NCBI GenBank assembly: GCA_030041475.1 | Contig: JASHNU010000019.1 | Coordinates: 124,001-188,000, forward strand | Direction of reading: 5' to 3' | Length of the DNA: 64,000 nucleotides | Source of the DNA: Candidatus Sulfotelmatobacter sp. | GTDB taxonomy: Bacteria; Acidobacteriota; Terriglobia; Terriglobales; Acidobacteriaceae | Shown here: positions 43,796-53,124 of the stretch, piece after piece | How the letters are laid out: every line of letters begins with the position of its first letter | How positions within the stretch are numbered: position 1 is the first letter of the stretch | Made by a program: the position numbers and the translations under genes | Notes under the pieces: model-generated | Database searches by the model: none | What the model saw: only the letters and a program-made list of their open reading frames with translations | Told to the model about the DNA's origin: nothing

Positions 43796-45394
43796 ATGCT
43801 CCGCACCAAGCTCCACGCCGATCCTCACAAACTTTTCCTGCACGATCTCGTCCTTGAATCCTGCCATCGCAATCCGCAGAAAACTGCGCTCGTCGATACT
43901 TCCTGCGGCCGGCGCTTCACCTACGCCGAATACTGGGAAACCGTCGAGGCCATCGCCCGCGGACTGATTGCCACCGGCATCAAGCCCGGCGAAGTGGTCG
44001 CCATCTTTCTCGCCAATTCCTGGGAGTTTTGCGCGACGTATCACGCAACTACTCTGGCCGGTGCAATCCCCACGCTCCTGAACCCGACCTATCGGGAACG
44101 CGAGGTCCGCTTTCAGCTGGAAAACTCGGCTGCAGTCGCGCTGGTCACCGACGGATCAAATCTCGAAGGAATCAACCTCGGTGGCATTCCGGACCTTCGC
44201 CGCGTTTACACGACGCGGCAGCCCGCCCCGGGCGTAGATTCCTTCGCCAACCTGCTGAAGCCGGCAACCGCGCCGTTTCCCAAGTCCCACAAGTCTTCCG
44301 AGGAAACTCTCGCCGCTCTTCCCTACTCCAGCGGCACCACAGGTCTGCCTAAGGGCGTCATGCTCTCGCATTACAACATTGTGTCGAACATCTACCAGTT
44401 GATCGGACCTAATGCGTCCCACTTGAACTCGGCTGACACGCTCCTCTGCTGTCTGCCTCTCTATCACATCTACGGCCTCAACGTGATTCTCAACCCCTCG
44501 CTGATCCTCGGCGCGACGCTGGTGATCATGCCTCGCTTTCACCCCCAGCAGCTTGCCGCATTGCTGATCGACGAAGCCGCCACCATGATGCCGCTGGTGC
44601 CGCCCGCCATCAACGCTCTCTGCCAGCTCGCCGAGGCGGGACAATTCCCGCGCGACCACAAAGTGCTCTGGATCAAGTCCGGCGCCGCGCCGCTTCCGCC
44701 CGACTTGGCGCGCCGTTTTACGGCCCTCACTGGGATTCCGGTCTGCCAGGGTTATGGCATGACTGAAGCGTCGCCCGTCACACATGTCGGCTTCCTAGAA
44801 CCAGCGCTCTATCGTCCCGACTCGATCGGTCATCCTCTCGCTGAGACCGATTGCCGCGTGCTGTCTCCGGCTCACATCGACTCAGGTATCTCAGCCGACC
44901 GCGTCGCTGAAGTCGACACCGGCGAGGCCGGAGAACTCGTCATGCGCGGCCCGCAATTCATGCTCGGCTATTGGAGGGAACCGCAGGCCACGGCCGCCGT
45001 TTTGCGCGATGGATGGTATTGGTCCGGCGACATAGTGACCCGCGATCGCGAAGGCTTCTACCGCGTCGTCGACCGCCGCAAGGAGATGATCAAGTACAAA
45101 GGCTTCCCCGTCGCTCCCGCCGAAGTCGAGGCCGTGCTGCTTGAGCATCCGGCGGTGAAGGAATGCGGCGTGGTCGGCCGCCCCGACTCCTGCGCGGGAG
45201 AGATTCCTGTCGCCTTCGTCGCCCTGCGCGATGGTTTTGTCGACAGCGCAAAACTCGGCGAGGAGCTTTGCGCCTTCGTCGCCGACCGCCTCACGCATTA
45301 CAAACAGCCGCGCGAAGTACGCTTTATCGATGCCGTTCCCAAGACCGCGTCCGGGAAAATCCTGCGCAGAGAGTTAAGAAAGTCCATCGGCTAG
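43796..45394 (+). CDS. Class I AMP-forming acyl-CoA synthetase/ligase
   Basis: About 532 residues from ATG 43796 (MLRTKLHADPHKLFLHDLV). The adenylate motif ALPYSSGTTGLPKGVMLSH, GYGMTEASPVTH, GWYWSGDIVTRDREGFY and the C-terminal PKTASGKILRRELRK with the catalytic Lys define the ANL superfamily. Its overall pattern resembles 4-coumarate-CoA ligases and medium-chain acyl-CoA synthetases. It activates a carboxylic acid as acyl-AMP then thioester; the acid is unknown. A TACAAT hexamer ends 10 bases before the ATG. Confidence 0.9.
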   Translation: MLRTKLHADPHKLFLHDLVLESCHRNPQKTALVDTSCGRRFTYAEYWETVEAIARGLIATGIKPGEVVAIFLANSWEFCATYHATTLAGAIPTLLNPTYREREVRFQLENSAAVALVTDGSNLEGINLGGIPDLRRVYTTRQPAPGVDSFANLLKPATAPFPKSHKSSEETLAALPYSSGTTGLPKGVMLSHYNIVSNIYQLIGPNASHLNSADTLLCCLPLYHIYGLNVILNPSLILGATLVIMPRFHPQQLAALLIDEAATMMPLVPPAINALCQLAEAGQFPRDHKVLWIKSGAAPLPPDLARRFTALTGIPVCQGYGMTEASPVTHVGFLEPALYRPDSIGHPLAETDCRVLSPAHIDSGISADRVAEVDTGEAGELVMRGPQFMLGYWREPQATAAVLRDGWYWSGDIVTRDREGFYRVVDRRKEMIKYKGFPVAPAEVEAVLLEHPAVKECGVVGRPDSCAGEIPVAFVALRDGFVDSAKLGEELCAFVADRLTHYKQPREVRFIDAVPKTASGKILRRELRKSIG

Positions 45395-45527
45395 GCATCG
45401 CAATGTCTTGCACTTGCTTGCCGAATACTTCCAGGCCGACTCCCAGAAGAAGAAGTGACACTTTCTTGACAATGTTCTGACAATCCCTCTCTAACGTGCG
45501 TTCACACTGCTGCGGAGGAGGATTGCC

Positions 45528-46571
45528 ATGACTTCGTCTGAACTGAGAAGCTGGGCGTGGGCACTCTCGCTCATCGCCGCCACCGCGCTGCCCGGCCTGG
45601 CCCAGGGAAACCACTTCAACACACCCGGGAACATTCTGATTTCCGACCAGTACAACAACCGCATTCTCGAAGTAAATCCTGACACTCACGGAATCGTGTG
45701 GCACTTCGGAAACCAGAGTTGGGTCGCCGGCCCGCACTCCGTCGTTGGCCCGAATGACGCGCAGCGTGTCGGTTTTCTCACTCTCGTCGCGGGCACCGGC
45801 GTGCCCGCTGGAGCCGAACCCAACTGCCCCAGCGGCTGCGCCGATAACCGCGTCATGCTGGTCGATCCCGCCAGCCAGATCATCTGGCAATATGGCGAAG
45901 CCGGCGTTACCGGCTCCGGCCCTAACCAGCTGAACACTCCAGTGCAGAACACGTGGCTGCCCAGCTTCCACGTCCTGATCACCGATCAAGGCAACGACCG
46001 CATCATTGAAGTCACCTTGAATAAGAATATAGTGTGGCAGTATGGCCAAACTGGCGTTGCTGGCGATGGCCCGAACCAGCTCAACAGTCCCAATAGCGCC
46101 GAACTGCTGGCCAACGGCGACATTCTGATTGCCGATGAATCCAACAATCGCGTCATCGAAGTCGACCGCAGCAAGAATATCGTTTGGAGTTACGGCTGCG
46201 CGACCTGCTCTCAACTCAGCGGCGCCGCCTTCGCCAGCCGCCTGCCCAACGGCGACACCCTGATCACCGATTCCAACAACAATCGCATCCTCCAAGTCGA
46301 CTCCGGCGGCAACGTCGTCGGGACCTACTACACGAACACCCAGCCCGGCAGCATCGCTGCTCCGCTCCCCACGCGGGCAATCCGCTTGCGCAACGGCAAC
46401 ACGCTCATCAGCAATCAGTACGACATGCAGGTGATTGAGATCGACTCCAAACAGAACATCGTCTGGAGCCAGGGCGAAATCGCCGTCTCAGGGAACACCT
46501 TCGACATGTTGAACGGGCCCTACGATGCAAAGGTGGTAGGCGATTACACCGGCTTGACGCCGCCGTTCTGA
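45528..46571 (+). CDS. Secreted NHL/PQQ-type beta-propeller protein
   Basis: A 347-residue protein with a signal peptide (residues 1-26, ending LPGLAQG). The mature protein is made of repeated blade units such as NILISDQYNNRILEVNPDTHGIVWHFG, HVLITDQGNDRIIEVTLNKNIVWQYG and DILIADESNNRVIEVDRSKNIVWSYG. The recurring D(Q/E/S)xNNRxxEV followed by IVW gives about six blades. Such propellers usually bind proteins or ligands outside the cell; no catalytic residues are seen. An AGGAGG ribosome binding site precedes the ATG. Confidence 0.85.
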   Translation: MTSSELRSWAWALSLIAATALPGLAQGNHFNTPGNILISDQYNNRILEVNPDTHGIVWHFGNQSWVAGPHSVVGPNDAQRVGFLTLVAGTGVPAGAEPNCPSGCADNRVMLVDPASQIIWQYGEAGVTGSGPNQLNTPVQNTWLPSFHVLITDQGNDRIIEVTLNKNIVWQYGQTGVAGDGPNQLNSPNSAELLANGDILIADESNNRVIEVDRSKNIVWSYGCATCSQLSGAAFASRLPNGDTLITDSNNNRILQVDSGGNVVGTYYTNTQPGSIAAPLPTRAIRLRNGNTLISNQYDMQVIEIDSKQNIVWSQGEIAVSGNTFDMLNGPYDAKVVGDYTGLTPPF

Positions 46572-46636
46572 TCGCGTCTTTCGAATTGCATCGTCCGGCG
46601 ACTTAGCGTCTCCCCCGCCCTCGCCCACCCTGAGAG

Positions 46637-46673
46637 AACGCCCAGCCCTTGCAATCACAGGAGCTGGGCGTTT
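46637..46673 (+). terminator. Rho-independent terminator candidate
   Basis: AACGCCCAGC (46637-46646) pairs with GCTGGGCGTT (46663-46672), followed by a short T-run. It is 66 bases after the propeller gene stop and 42 bases before the end of the convergent esterase gene. Confidence 0.6.
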
Positions 46674-46714
46674 GATTCCCTCGTATGCCAGTTCGCGCCC
46701 GTTCATGATTCAAA

Positions 46715-47812
46715 CTACTGCGAGCTGGAAGTCTTGTCCTGCAATTTGTGCGTTACGAGGAAGTTCCACACCGTCTCATCGGCGTTGAGGTCCTGACTCG
46801 TCTTCCCAATCGCGCTCTCGGTTTCGTACTGTTCGCCGCCGGGCCAGGTATTTCCTGCCCCTTTCACGCTGTAGAGGACAACCTGCGCCTCTTCGTGGCA
46901 GCCAGTATAGGTATCGACCTTTGTCTCCATGCCGCCCTTCGCTTTCTCAGGCAGCTTGCTCTTCTCCGGCTTCCCCGTGCAACGATCAATCTTCGCCCAC
47001 TCTTTCGCACTGTCTTCCGCCGAAAGCATCGTCAGGCTTAGATTGTGTTCTATGCCGCCGCCGTAGGGAACCACGGGATCGGATGTACCGTTAATCATGA
47101 TCACCGGCACGGGGCGCGGCGGCAGACACGTCATCGTCTTTGGCATTGCTGCACCCACTGAGCCGAGGGCTGCGAAGCGGTCGCCCAGGCTACAACCCAG
47201 CTTCATGCTCATGAAGCCGCCCTCCGACAACCCCAGGGCATACACGCGTGGAGAATCGACAGAAAACTTCGTGCCGATCTGGTCGAGCATTGCGCCGATG
47301 AAGGCGACATCGTCGGCAGGTTCCGGCTGCTCGTGTTTTTCGGAATCGCGATTCGGATTCTGCTGCCCCGGATTGCCTCCCCCTCCCGGATAGCCACCCC
47401 CCGGATAGCCGCCGCCGGGGTACCCTCCCCCGCCGGGGTAGCCGCCGCCATAGCGCCGTCGGCCGGGCCCCGGGCCTGCGGGACGCGGCTGCTCGGGCTG
47501 CACGCCGACATTCCATCGCCCATGCAGCGCGCACGGATAGACGACAATAATTCCGTCCTTGTCCGCCAACTCATCGAAGCGCGTAAGCCGCTCGATGTCG
47601 TCGGTATCCTGATTCATGCCATGCAGCAGCACCACCACCGGATATTTCTGCTGCGCGTTGTAACCCTTCGGCAGGCGGACCATGTACGTCCGGTCCACGT
47701 CATCGACCGTGACCTTTTCCTTCGTCTCCTGCGCCCGGAGGAGCTGCGACGCGCCGAGCACCCATGCCGCCACCGAAGCCGCCAGCACCTTATGCAATTT
47801 TCCAGGATTCAT
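46715..47812 (-). CDS. Secreted LpqC/polyhydroxybutyrate-depolymerase-like esterase with YPGGG repeats
   Basis: About 365 residues from ATG 47812, which starts a signal peptide (MNPGKLHKVLAASVAAWVLGASQLLRAQ). An alpha/beta hydrolase core: VVVLLHGMNQDTDDIERL, the nucleophile elbow GLSEGGFMS, then MINGTSDPVVPYGGG (Asp). Between the early core and the elbow sits an inserted Gly/Tyr/Pro tract (YPGGG units, about 25 residues). A His near the C-terminus is expected to complete the triad (TWPGGEQ region). Likely an esterase acting on polyesters or plant material outside the cell; substrate unknown. Confidence 0.85.
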   Translation of the reverse strand: MNPGKLHKVLAASVAAWVLGASQLLRAQETKEKVTVDDVDRTYMVRLPKGYNAQQKYPVVVLLHGMNQDTDDIERLTRFDELADKDGIIVVYPCALHGRWNVGVQPEQPRPAGPGPGRRRYGGGYPGGGGYPGGGYPGGGYPGGGGNPGQQNPNRDSEKHEQPEPADDVAFIGAMLDQIGTKFSVDSPRVYALGLSEGGFMSMKLGCSLGDRFAALGSVGAAMPKTMTCLPPRPVPVIMINGTSDPVVPYGGGIEHNLSLTMLSAEDSAKEWAKIDRCTGKPEKSKLPEKAKGGMETKVDTYTGCHEEAQVVLYSVKGAGNTWPGGEQYETESAIGKTSQDLNADETVWNFLVTHKLQDKTSSSQ

Positions 47813-47980
47813 GCCGCCTCCACAATGGCGACCCGGAGACCCCAAGGCATTCCACTGGTTGGAAGCATATGCCGCCGTCGAAGTTGGCTGCAAGGGAACT
47901 TTCCTTTCCCGTCTTCCGTATCCTCTCTCGCAAGCGATGCTCACTCCCGCGGGCGAGGACACCCGAAAAGGAGAATTACC

Positions 47981-48337
47981 ATGAACGATTTCACCGGTCT
48001 TGCCGCAGTTGTCATGGTCCTGGGAATGCCCACGGCGGCGATTGCGATGTACACGTTTTACCGCGTGCGCAAGCTGCGCACGGAAGAACGCCTCGCAGCT
48101 ATTCAGCGGGGTGTGTCCATTCCAATGGAGCCGGAACTTCCCGAGTCCGCGCGCTCGCGCCGTTACGGGATTCTGCTCATTGCCGGCGCGGTTGGTTACA
48201 TGCTGACGTTCACCATCCTGGCGCGACTTGAGCCCGACGCCTTGGAAGCTGCTGCTTTCGGCGCCATCCCGTTCACGCTGGGGTTGGGATATCTGCTCGA
48301 TTCGATCCTGATTCGCCGCGACGCGAAGGCTTCGTAG
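47981..48337 (+). CDS. Small membrane protein, function unknown
   Basis: A 118-residue protein whose ATG at 47981 follows AAAGGAG at good spacing. Three hydrophobic segments are visible: residues 4-25 (GLAAVVMVLGMPTAAIAMY), 62-82 and 90-108. The middle is a basic soluble part with TEERLAAIQRGVSIPMEPEL, a pattern seen in small DUF6249-like membrane proteins. Function unknown. Longer in-frame upstream sequence is a shadow of the convergent esterase and is not used. Confidence 0.75.
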   Translation: MNDFTGLAAVVMVLGMPTAAIAMYTFYRVRKLRTEERLAAIQRGVSIPMEPELPESARSRRYGILLIAGAVGYMLTFTILARLEPDALEAAAFGAIPFTLGLGYLLDSILIRRDAKAS

Positions 48338-48417
48338 GGGAGTTTGGGGAGATGGGAGTGCCCGTCCTGGAGTCGCTTTGCGATTTTAGCGTGGGACGTT
48401 GACTTGGAACGTCGAGG

Positions 48418-48798
48418 TCAGCCCCGAGTCAGAAACCTGTACTGCGTCTCATTCAGTGGCACTACGCTCAGCCGTCCCTGCCGCACCAGCGGAGACTCCG
48501 CGAAAAACTTGTTCGCTTTCGCCTCGGTCAACGTAACCGGCTTCGCGATGGCGCTTCCCGCTCTGATCGTGACCCGCGGGTTCTTCTCGTCCGACGCATC
48601 CACCGATACCACCGTCGCCATCCCCACGGCGCTCTTCTCGTCCCCGGTGTGATAAATCACCAGGCGTTCACCGGGCTTCATGTTCCGCAGATTCTTCAGC
48701 GCGACGGGATTTGACACGCCGTCCCAGACTGTGGTCTTCTCGCGCTGCAGGTCGGCGAATGAGTACGTGGAAGGCTCGGTTTTGAGTAAGTAATCCAT
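48418..48798 (-). CDS. EVE-domain protein
   Basis: A 126-residue protein. MDYLLKTEPSTYSFADLQREKTTVWDGVSNPVALKNLRNMKPGERLVIYHTG is the EVE-domain pattern, as in thymocyte nuclear protein 1 homologues; VTLTEAKANKFFAESPLVRQGRLSVVPL closes it. EVE domains are related to PUA/YTH folds and are thought to recognise modified bases in DNA or RNA. It stands alone. Immediately upstream lies a copy of the AATCTGAAATCT palindrome. Confidence 0.85.
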   Translation of the reverse strand: MDYLLKTEPSTYSFADLQREKTTVWDGVSNPVALKNLRNMKPGERLVIYHTGDEKSAVGMATVVSVDASDEKNPRVTIRAGSAIAKPVTLTEAKANKFFAESPLVRQGRLSVVPLNETQYRFLTRG

Positions 48799-48805
48799 AA
48801 GGCTC

Positions 48806-48902
48806 CAGTTGCAGATTTCAGATTGTAGATCTCAGATTGCGGATCAAACCTTCTCCAAGCCGACCCTTCCATAGTCTGAAATCTCAAATCTTTGATCTGA
48901 AT
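48806..48902. repeat. Palindromic intergenic repeat, AATCTGAAATCT family (copy 2)
   Basis: GCAGATTTCAGATTGTAGATCT in the left part (from 48811) faces AGTCTGAAATCTCAAATCT in the right part, an inverted arrangement of the words seen in copy 1 (1567-1663). It separates two minus-strand genes. The right end overlaps or abuts the stop of the carboxypeptidase-regulatory-like gene. Confidence 0.65.
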
Positions 48903-49349
48903 TCAGTTCGGCTTCGTCTGATCCTGCGGTTTGGGCGGTGGATTCGAATCCTTCGGCTTGTCGTCATACACCGAGAACTGCTGTTGCGGCCTTTTCAGCT
49001 TGATGGTGATCGCAACCTTGTCCTTGTCGATGTCGAAGTCGTCGCCCCAGGTCTGAAATCCCGGCGCGAGCACCTGTACCCGCAGCTTGCCGTACGGGAT
49101 GCCCTCATAAATCGCCTTGCCATCCAGGTCCGTCTTCAACTCCATTCCGCCTTTGGCTTGCTGGCCGCGCGAGTTCACCGTATGCAACACGACGGCGGCA
49201 TTCCGCACCGGCTTGGCGTTGTCTTCCTTGAGCACCAGGAAATTCAGAATCGCCGTCGGCCCCACGTCGTCATCTTTTTTCTCTTTCTGCCCCACCGCAA
49301 TTGACGTAATCGCCCATATGACCAGTACCACAGAAAGAATCCGGTTCAT
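48903..49349 (-). CDS. Secreted carboxypeptidase-regulatory-like domain protein
   Basis: A 148-residue protein with a signal peptide (MNRILSVVLVIWAITSIAVG). The mature domain reads like a transthyretin-like regulatory fold: PVRNAAVVLHTVNSRG, GGMELKTDLDGKAIYEGIPYGKLRVQVLAPGFQTWGD. The C-terminus is Pro/Lys/Asp-rich. Such domains are common in acidobacterial secreted proteins; here the domain is alone. Role unknown, probably structural or binding. Confidence 0.75.
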   Translation of the reverse strand: MNRILSVVLVIWAITSIAVGQKEKKDDDVGPTAILNFLVLKEDNAKPVRNAAVVLHTVNSRGQQAKGGMELKTDLDGKAIYEGIPYGKLRVQVLAPGFQTWGDDFDIDKDKVAITIKLKRPQQQFSVYDDKPKDSNPPPKPQDQTKPN

Positions 49350-49467
49350 GCGGCTATTTTATGCCGAAATCTTTTTGCGCGTCATTTCCGCGCCAGTTGT
49401 CCTGCAGAATCCGCGCTCATCCGCGCCGCCTCTTTTACAATGCCTGATAGAACAGGCAATCAATAGC

Positions 49468-50580
49468 ATGCGCAATAAGACCTGGGACGTCATCATCGTC
49501 GGCGGAGGCATCATCGGCCTTTCGCTCGCCATCGCCCTGCGCAAACGGCGGGCGACAGTGCTGGTCGTCGAGCGCGGCGAGCCCGGCCGCGAAGCCTCGC
49601 ACGCCGCAGGAGGCATGCTAGTGGATTGCAGTGCCGAAACTCCAGTTTCGCTGCAGCCGCTGGCCATCGCCAGCGCCAAAATGTATCCAGAATTTGCCCA
49701 TGAGTTAGAAATCGAATCGGGGATGAAGGTCGATCTCCGCGACTGCGGCACCATCGTATTTCCTCCACCCGAGCATGTTCACGAACGGCCGGGATTCACC
49801 CTCGCCAGTCTGCTTCCTGCGCCGCTAGCCGAACTGGAGCCGGCCCTCGCCGAGCCAGCGCGACCGGCCTTCTACCTGAAAGAATGTAGCGTCGATCCCC
49901 GCGCCCTCACCGCAGCCGCCATCAAAACCGCGAAAAATCGCGGCGTGGACTTCTCTTCTGGCGATCCCGTCACGGCAGTGAATCTGTCCGATGGTCAAAT
50001 CTCTGGTGTCACGACGGCCAAGACATCCTTCCGTGCCTCGAAAGTAGTCAACTGCGCCGGAGCCTGGTCTGGACAGATAACGTCTGGACAAATAACGACG
50101 TCGCAGATTGGCCCACAGCCAATCCCGACGAGGCCAGTCAAAGGCCAAATGCTCTGCCTGATCATGCATCCGAAAGATCTGATCCGGCACGTCATCCGCT
50201 CACCCGAAGTTTATCTGATCCCGCGCAGCGACGGCCGCCTGCTGGTCGGCGCGACGGTCGAAGAAGCCGGATTCGACAAACGCACCGTCCCCACGACCAT
50301 CCAGCGCCAACGAGCAGCCGCGATCGCGCTCGTCCCGAAGCTGGCCGACGCTCGCATCCTCGAAGACTGGGCCGGCCTCCGACCCGGCACGCCCGACGCG
50401 CTTCCCATCCTCGGCGCAACCCAGACTCCAGGCTATTACGTCGCCACCGGCCACTTCCGCGACGGCATCCTGCTGGCGCCGATCACGGCCCAAATTATGG
50501 CAAATGTAATCACGGGATTAGCAGCAGGTTACGACTTGAAGGCTTTCGATCCTCGCCGCTTCGCCAAGAATGCTGCCTAA
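49468..50580 (+). CDS. thiO: ThiO-type glycine oxidase
   Basis: About 370 residues from ATG 49468 (MRNKTWDVIIVGGGIIGLSLA). A DAO-family flavoprotein: the FAD motif IIVGGGIIGLSLAIALRKR, REASHAAGGML, and the late signature GATVEEAGFDKRT and LRPGTPDALPILG, with GHFRDGILLAPITA at the end. Glycine oxidase makes iminoglycine for the thiazole of thiamine. No other thi genes are adjacent, so other D-amino acids are possible. A local repeat GQITSGQITTSQI at mid-protein looks like a small sequence duplication. Confidence 0.88.
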   Translation: MRNKTWDVIIVGGGIIGLSLAIALRKRRATVLVVERGEPGREASHAAGGMLVDCSAETPVSLQPLAIASAKMYPEFAHELEIESGMKVDLRDCGTIVFPPPEHVHERPGFTLASLLPAPLAELEPALAEPARPAFYLKECSVDPRALTAAAIKTAKNRGVDFSSGDPVTAVNLSDGQISGVTTAKTSFRASKVVNCAGAWSGQITSGQITTSQIGPQPIPTRPVKGQMLCLIMHPKDLIRHVIRSPEVYLIPRSDGRLLVGATVEEAGFDKRTVPTTIQRQRAAAIALVPKLADARILEDWAGLRPGTPDALPILGATQTPGYYVATGHFRDGILLAPITAQIMANVITGLAAGYDLKAFDPRRFAKNAA

Positions 50581-50654
50581 CATAGAAGGCCCTCGTACAG
50601 GGCGGTTACCATCGTGATGATTTCCGGGCCGCGAACGCTTGCTAGACTGCGGCC

Positions 50655-51437
50655 ATGCAGCGAGACCGACTTGTTCTGGGGGCGCTTCTGGCAGCACTGT
50701 TCACAACGGTCCCTTGCCATGCGCAGATTTCTTCGTCTGGCAAAACGGATGCGCTGGTTGAGGGGTCCGGCAAAGCCCCTGTCAAAGAAGGATGCAAACT
50801 GCTGCCCTACACCGGAAAGATTCCGCTCAGTAAGCTGCCGTTTTATGTCCCGGACCAACCAGATTTCCGCGGCGGGGTTATTTGTCATTATCGAATTAGC
50901 CATGACCTGCCACTCTTCACATTTCATTTCGTTGGGAAGCCGGACAATAGTCTGGGTCAACTCGAGATCATCGAAGAACCCAGTACGACGATCGTCCAGA
51001 CAATCGAACAATTCACCGATTGGGGCATGGTGTCGTCGGTTTCCGAACTTGAAGAGAACCTGCTCACCCCGGTGGACGCCAACTTCGATGGCTACCAGGA
51101 CCTGCAGATCCTGAGTAATTGCGGAGGAACGGGAAACTGCTCATACGATTTCTTCCTTTACGATCCCGTCACAAATAAATTCGTTCACAACGAATTCCTG
51201 AGCAACAATCTTCGCAGCCCCGAATTTGACGCCAAGAAAAAGCAGATCACCACACATTCCAACGGTAGCGCCGCGGACTGGGAGAACGACACGTATCAGT
51301 ACGAAGATGGCCGCTACACGCTGATTCATCAGGAAATCTCAGCCTGGGACAGGAAGGCAGAAACTGTCACCGTGAATAGGTACGAACTCCGCAATGGAAA
51401 GATGGAGCTAGTGGATTCTGAAACGGAACACCAATAG
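50655..51437 (+). CDS. Secreted protein of unknown function
   Basis: A 260-residue protein with a signal peptide (MQRDRLVLGALLAALFTTVPCHAQ). A segment TPVDANFDGYQDLQILSNCGGTGNC has the Asp-rich loop pattern of calcium-binding FG-GAP or EF-like loops, and FFLYDPVTNKFVHNEF follows; this matches a group of XAC2610-like secreted proteins. The rest has no recognised domain. A later part (ENDTYQYEDGRYTLIHQE) is also typical of that group. Likely extracellular or periplasmic binding role. Confidence 0.7.
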   Translation: MQRDRLVLGALLAALFTTVPCHAQISSSGKTDALVEGSGKAPVKEGCKLLPYTGKIPLSKLPFYVPDQPDFRGGVICHYRISHDLPLFTFHFVGKPDNSLGQLEIIEEPSTTIVQTIEQFTDWGMVSSVSELEENLLTPVDANFDGYQDLQILSNCGGTGNCSYDFFLYDPVTNKFVHNEFLSNNLRSPEFDAKKKQITTHSNGSAADWENDTYQYEDGRYTLIHQEISAWDRKAETVTVNRYELRNGKMELVDSETEHQ

Positions 51438-51599
51438 GTCCCGTTCTGCGCGCCCTGCCCTGTGTGTACTCTGTGGTGAAAAACCCGCTCAGGCAGCACC
51501 TCCCGGATCGCGCTATACTGATCCGTTTCCGCGGTGCCTCAAAATTCGCAATTCTGCTCGTCCGCCGAAATCCGGCTTGCGACCATAGAAAGGATCACC

Positions 51600-52973
51600 A
51601 TGGCCTCTCCCGCAGTCGATTTTGCCCGCAGTAATCAGCAGCGTTTTCTCAGCGAACTCAAAGATCTTCTTCGCATCCCCAGCGTCAGCACACTCGAAGA
51701 ACACAAGCCCGACATTCAGAAAGCGGCCGACTACGTGGCCAGCGAACTGGGCCGCATCGGCATGGAAAATGTCGAAATCATCCCGACGAAGGGGCATCCC
51801 CTCATTTACGCCGACTGGCTGCACGCCCACGGCAAGCCGACCGTGCTCATGTACGCGCACTACGACGTGCAACCGCCCGATCCTCTCGACGAGTGGCATA
51901 CTCCGCCCTTCGAGCCCACCGAGCGCAACAACAACATTTATGCTCGCGGCGCCGTCGACGACAAAGGCCAGCTCTGGATGGAAGTCAAAGCCCTTGAGGC
52001 CCTCATGCAGACCGGCGGCGGCAAGCTGCCCATCAATGTGAAAGTGATCTTCGAAGGCGAAGAAGAAGTCGGCGGCGAATCCATCGCCGAATACATCCGC
52101 AAGCAGAAAGCCAAGCTGAAAGCCGATTTCGCCCTGGTCTGCGACACCGAACTGTTCGCGCCCGATCTGCCTACGCTGTGCGTCGGCCTGCGCGGCCTCG
52201 TCTACACGGAAATCGAAGCCTACGGCGCGAAGACCGATCTGCATTCCGGCATGTACGGCGGCGCTGCACCGAATCCCTTCTTTGCCCTGATTGAAATGAT
52301 CAGCAAGATGAAAGACGCAAAGGGTAAAGTTTTGATCCCCGGCTTCTACAAGGGCGTGAAGGCCCCGACCGCGGCCGAACTGAAAGCATGGAAGCGGCTA
52401 CCTTTCAACGAAGAGCACTACCGCAAGACCGAAGTCGGATCGAAGGTGCTGACCGGCGAACCGGGCTACTCAGTTTTGTATCGCACCTGGGCGCGGCCCA
52501 CGCTCGAGGTCCACGGCATGCCCGGAGGCTTCACCGCCGATGGCGCGAAGACCGTGATCCCGGCCAAAGCGAAAGCTAAAGTTTCCATGCGCCTCGTGCC
52601 CAATCAGGATCCCGACGACATCCTGAAGAAGTTCATGGCGTTCATCAAGAAGATCACGCCCAAAGGAATCGAAACCAAAGTCAAAGTCTGGAGCAAAGGC
52701 CCGGCCTGCGTCGTTTCGACCGACAACAAATACATCGAAGCCGCGACCGAAGCCCTGCACGACACGTTCAAGAAAGACACGGTCTTCATCCGCAGCGGCG
52801 GCTCGATTCCCATCGTGACCGATTTTCAGGATGTACTGAAAATTCCCAGCGTGATGATGGGCTTCGGCCTTCCCGACGACAATCTCCACGCCCCCAACGA
52901 GAAGTTCCACATCCCGAACTTCTACCGCGGGATCGAAACCATCTGCCGCTTCTTCGAGAAGCTCGGCGGGTAA
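51600..52973 (+). CDS. M20 family metallopeptidase/dipeptidase
   Basis: About 457 residues from ATG 51600 (MASPAVDFARSNQQRFLSELKDLL). The zinc-binding residues of M20 enzymes appear in VLMYAHYDVQP (His, with Asp), GAVDDKGQLWM (Asp), FEGEEEVGGES (Glu, catalytic) and ALVCDTELF, and the last ligand is in DDNLHAPNE. A dimerisation domain lies in the middle. The family splits dipeptides and related N-acyl amino acids in the cytoplasm. It is followed by a strong terminator. Substrate specificity is not clear. Confidence 0.9.
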   Translation: MASPAVDFARSNQQRFLSELKDLLRIPSVSTLEEHKPDIQKAADYVASELGRIGMENVEIIPTKGHPLIYADWLHAHGKPTVLMYAHYDVQPPDPLDEWHTPPFEPTERNNNIYARGAVDDKGQLWMEVKALEALMQTGGGKLPINVKVIFEGEEEVGGESIAEYIRKQKAKLKADFALVCDTELFAPDLPTLCVGLRGLVYTEIEAYGAKTDLHSGMYGGAAPNPFFALIEMISKMKDAKGKVLIPGFYKGVKAPTAAELKAWKRLPFNEEHYRKTEVGSKVLTGEPGYSVLYRTWARPTLEVHGMPGGFTADGAKTVIPAKAKAKVSMRLVPNQDPDDILKKFMAFIKKITPKGIETKVKVWSKGPACVVSTDNKYIEAATEALHDTFKKDTVFIRSGGSIPIVTDFQDVLKIPSVMMGFGLPDDNLHAPNEKFHIPNFYRGIETICRFFEKLGG

Positions 52974-52998
52974 CAAGCAATTGCCGCGCAGCACTGCA

Positions 52999-53026
52999 AA
53001 AGAGCGCCCCAAGGGGCGCTCTTTAT
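52999..53026 (+). terminator. Rho-independent terminator
   Basis: AAAGAGCGCCCC (52999-53010), a two-base loop, then GGGGCGCTCTTT (53013-53024) with TATT following. It lies 26 bases after the M20 gene stop. The stem is perfect over 12 bases and GC-rich. Confidence 0.9.
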
Positions 53027-53124
53027 TCGTTATCGGTTGGAGATCTTGGTGCTTTCCTGATCGAGCTTAGGATGGCTCTGCCACCGTTTCGCTGAACCAT
53101 GCCAACATTAAGCTTGTTATTTCA

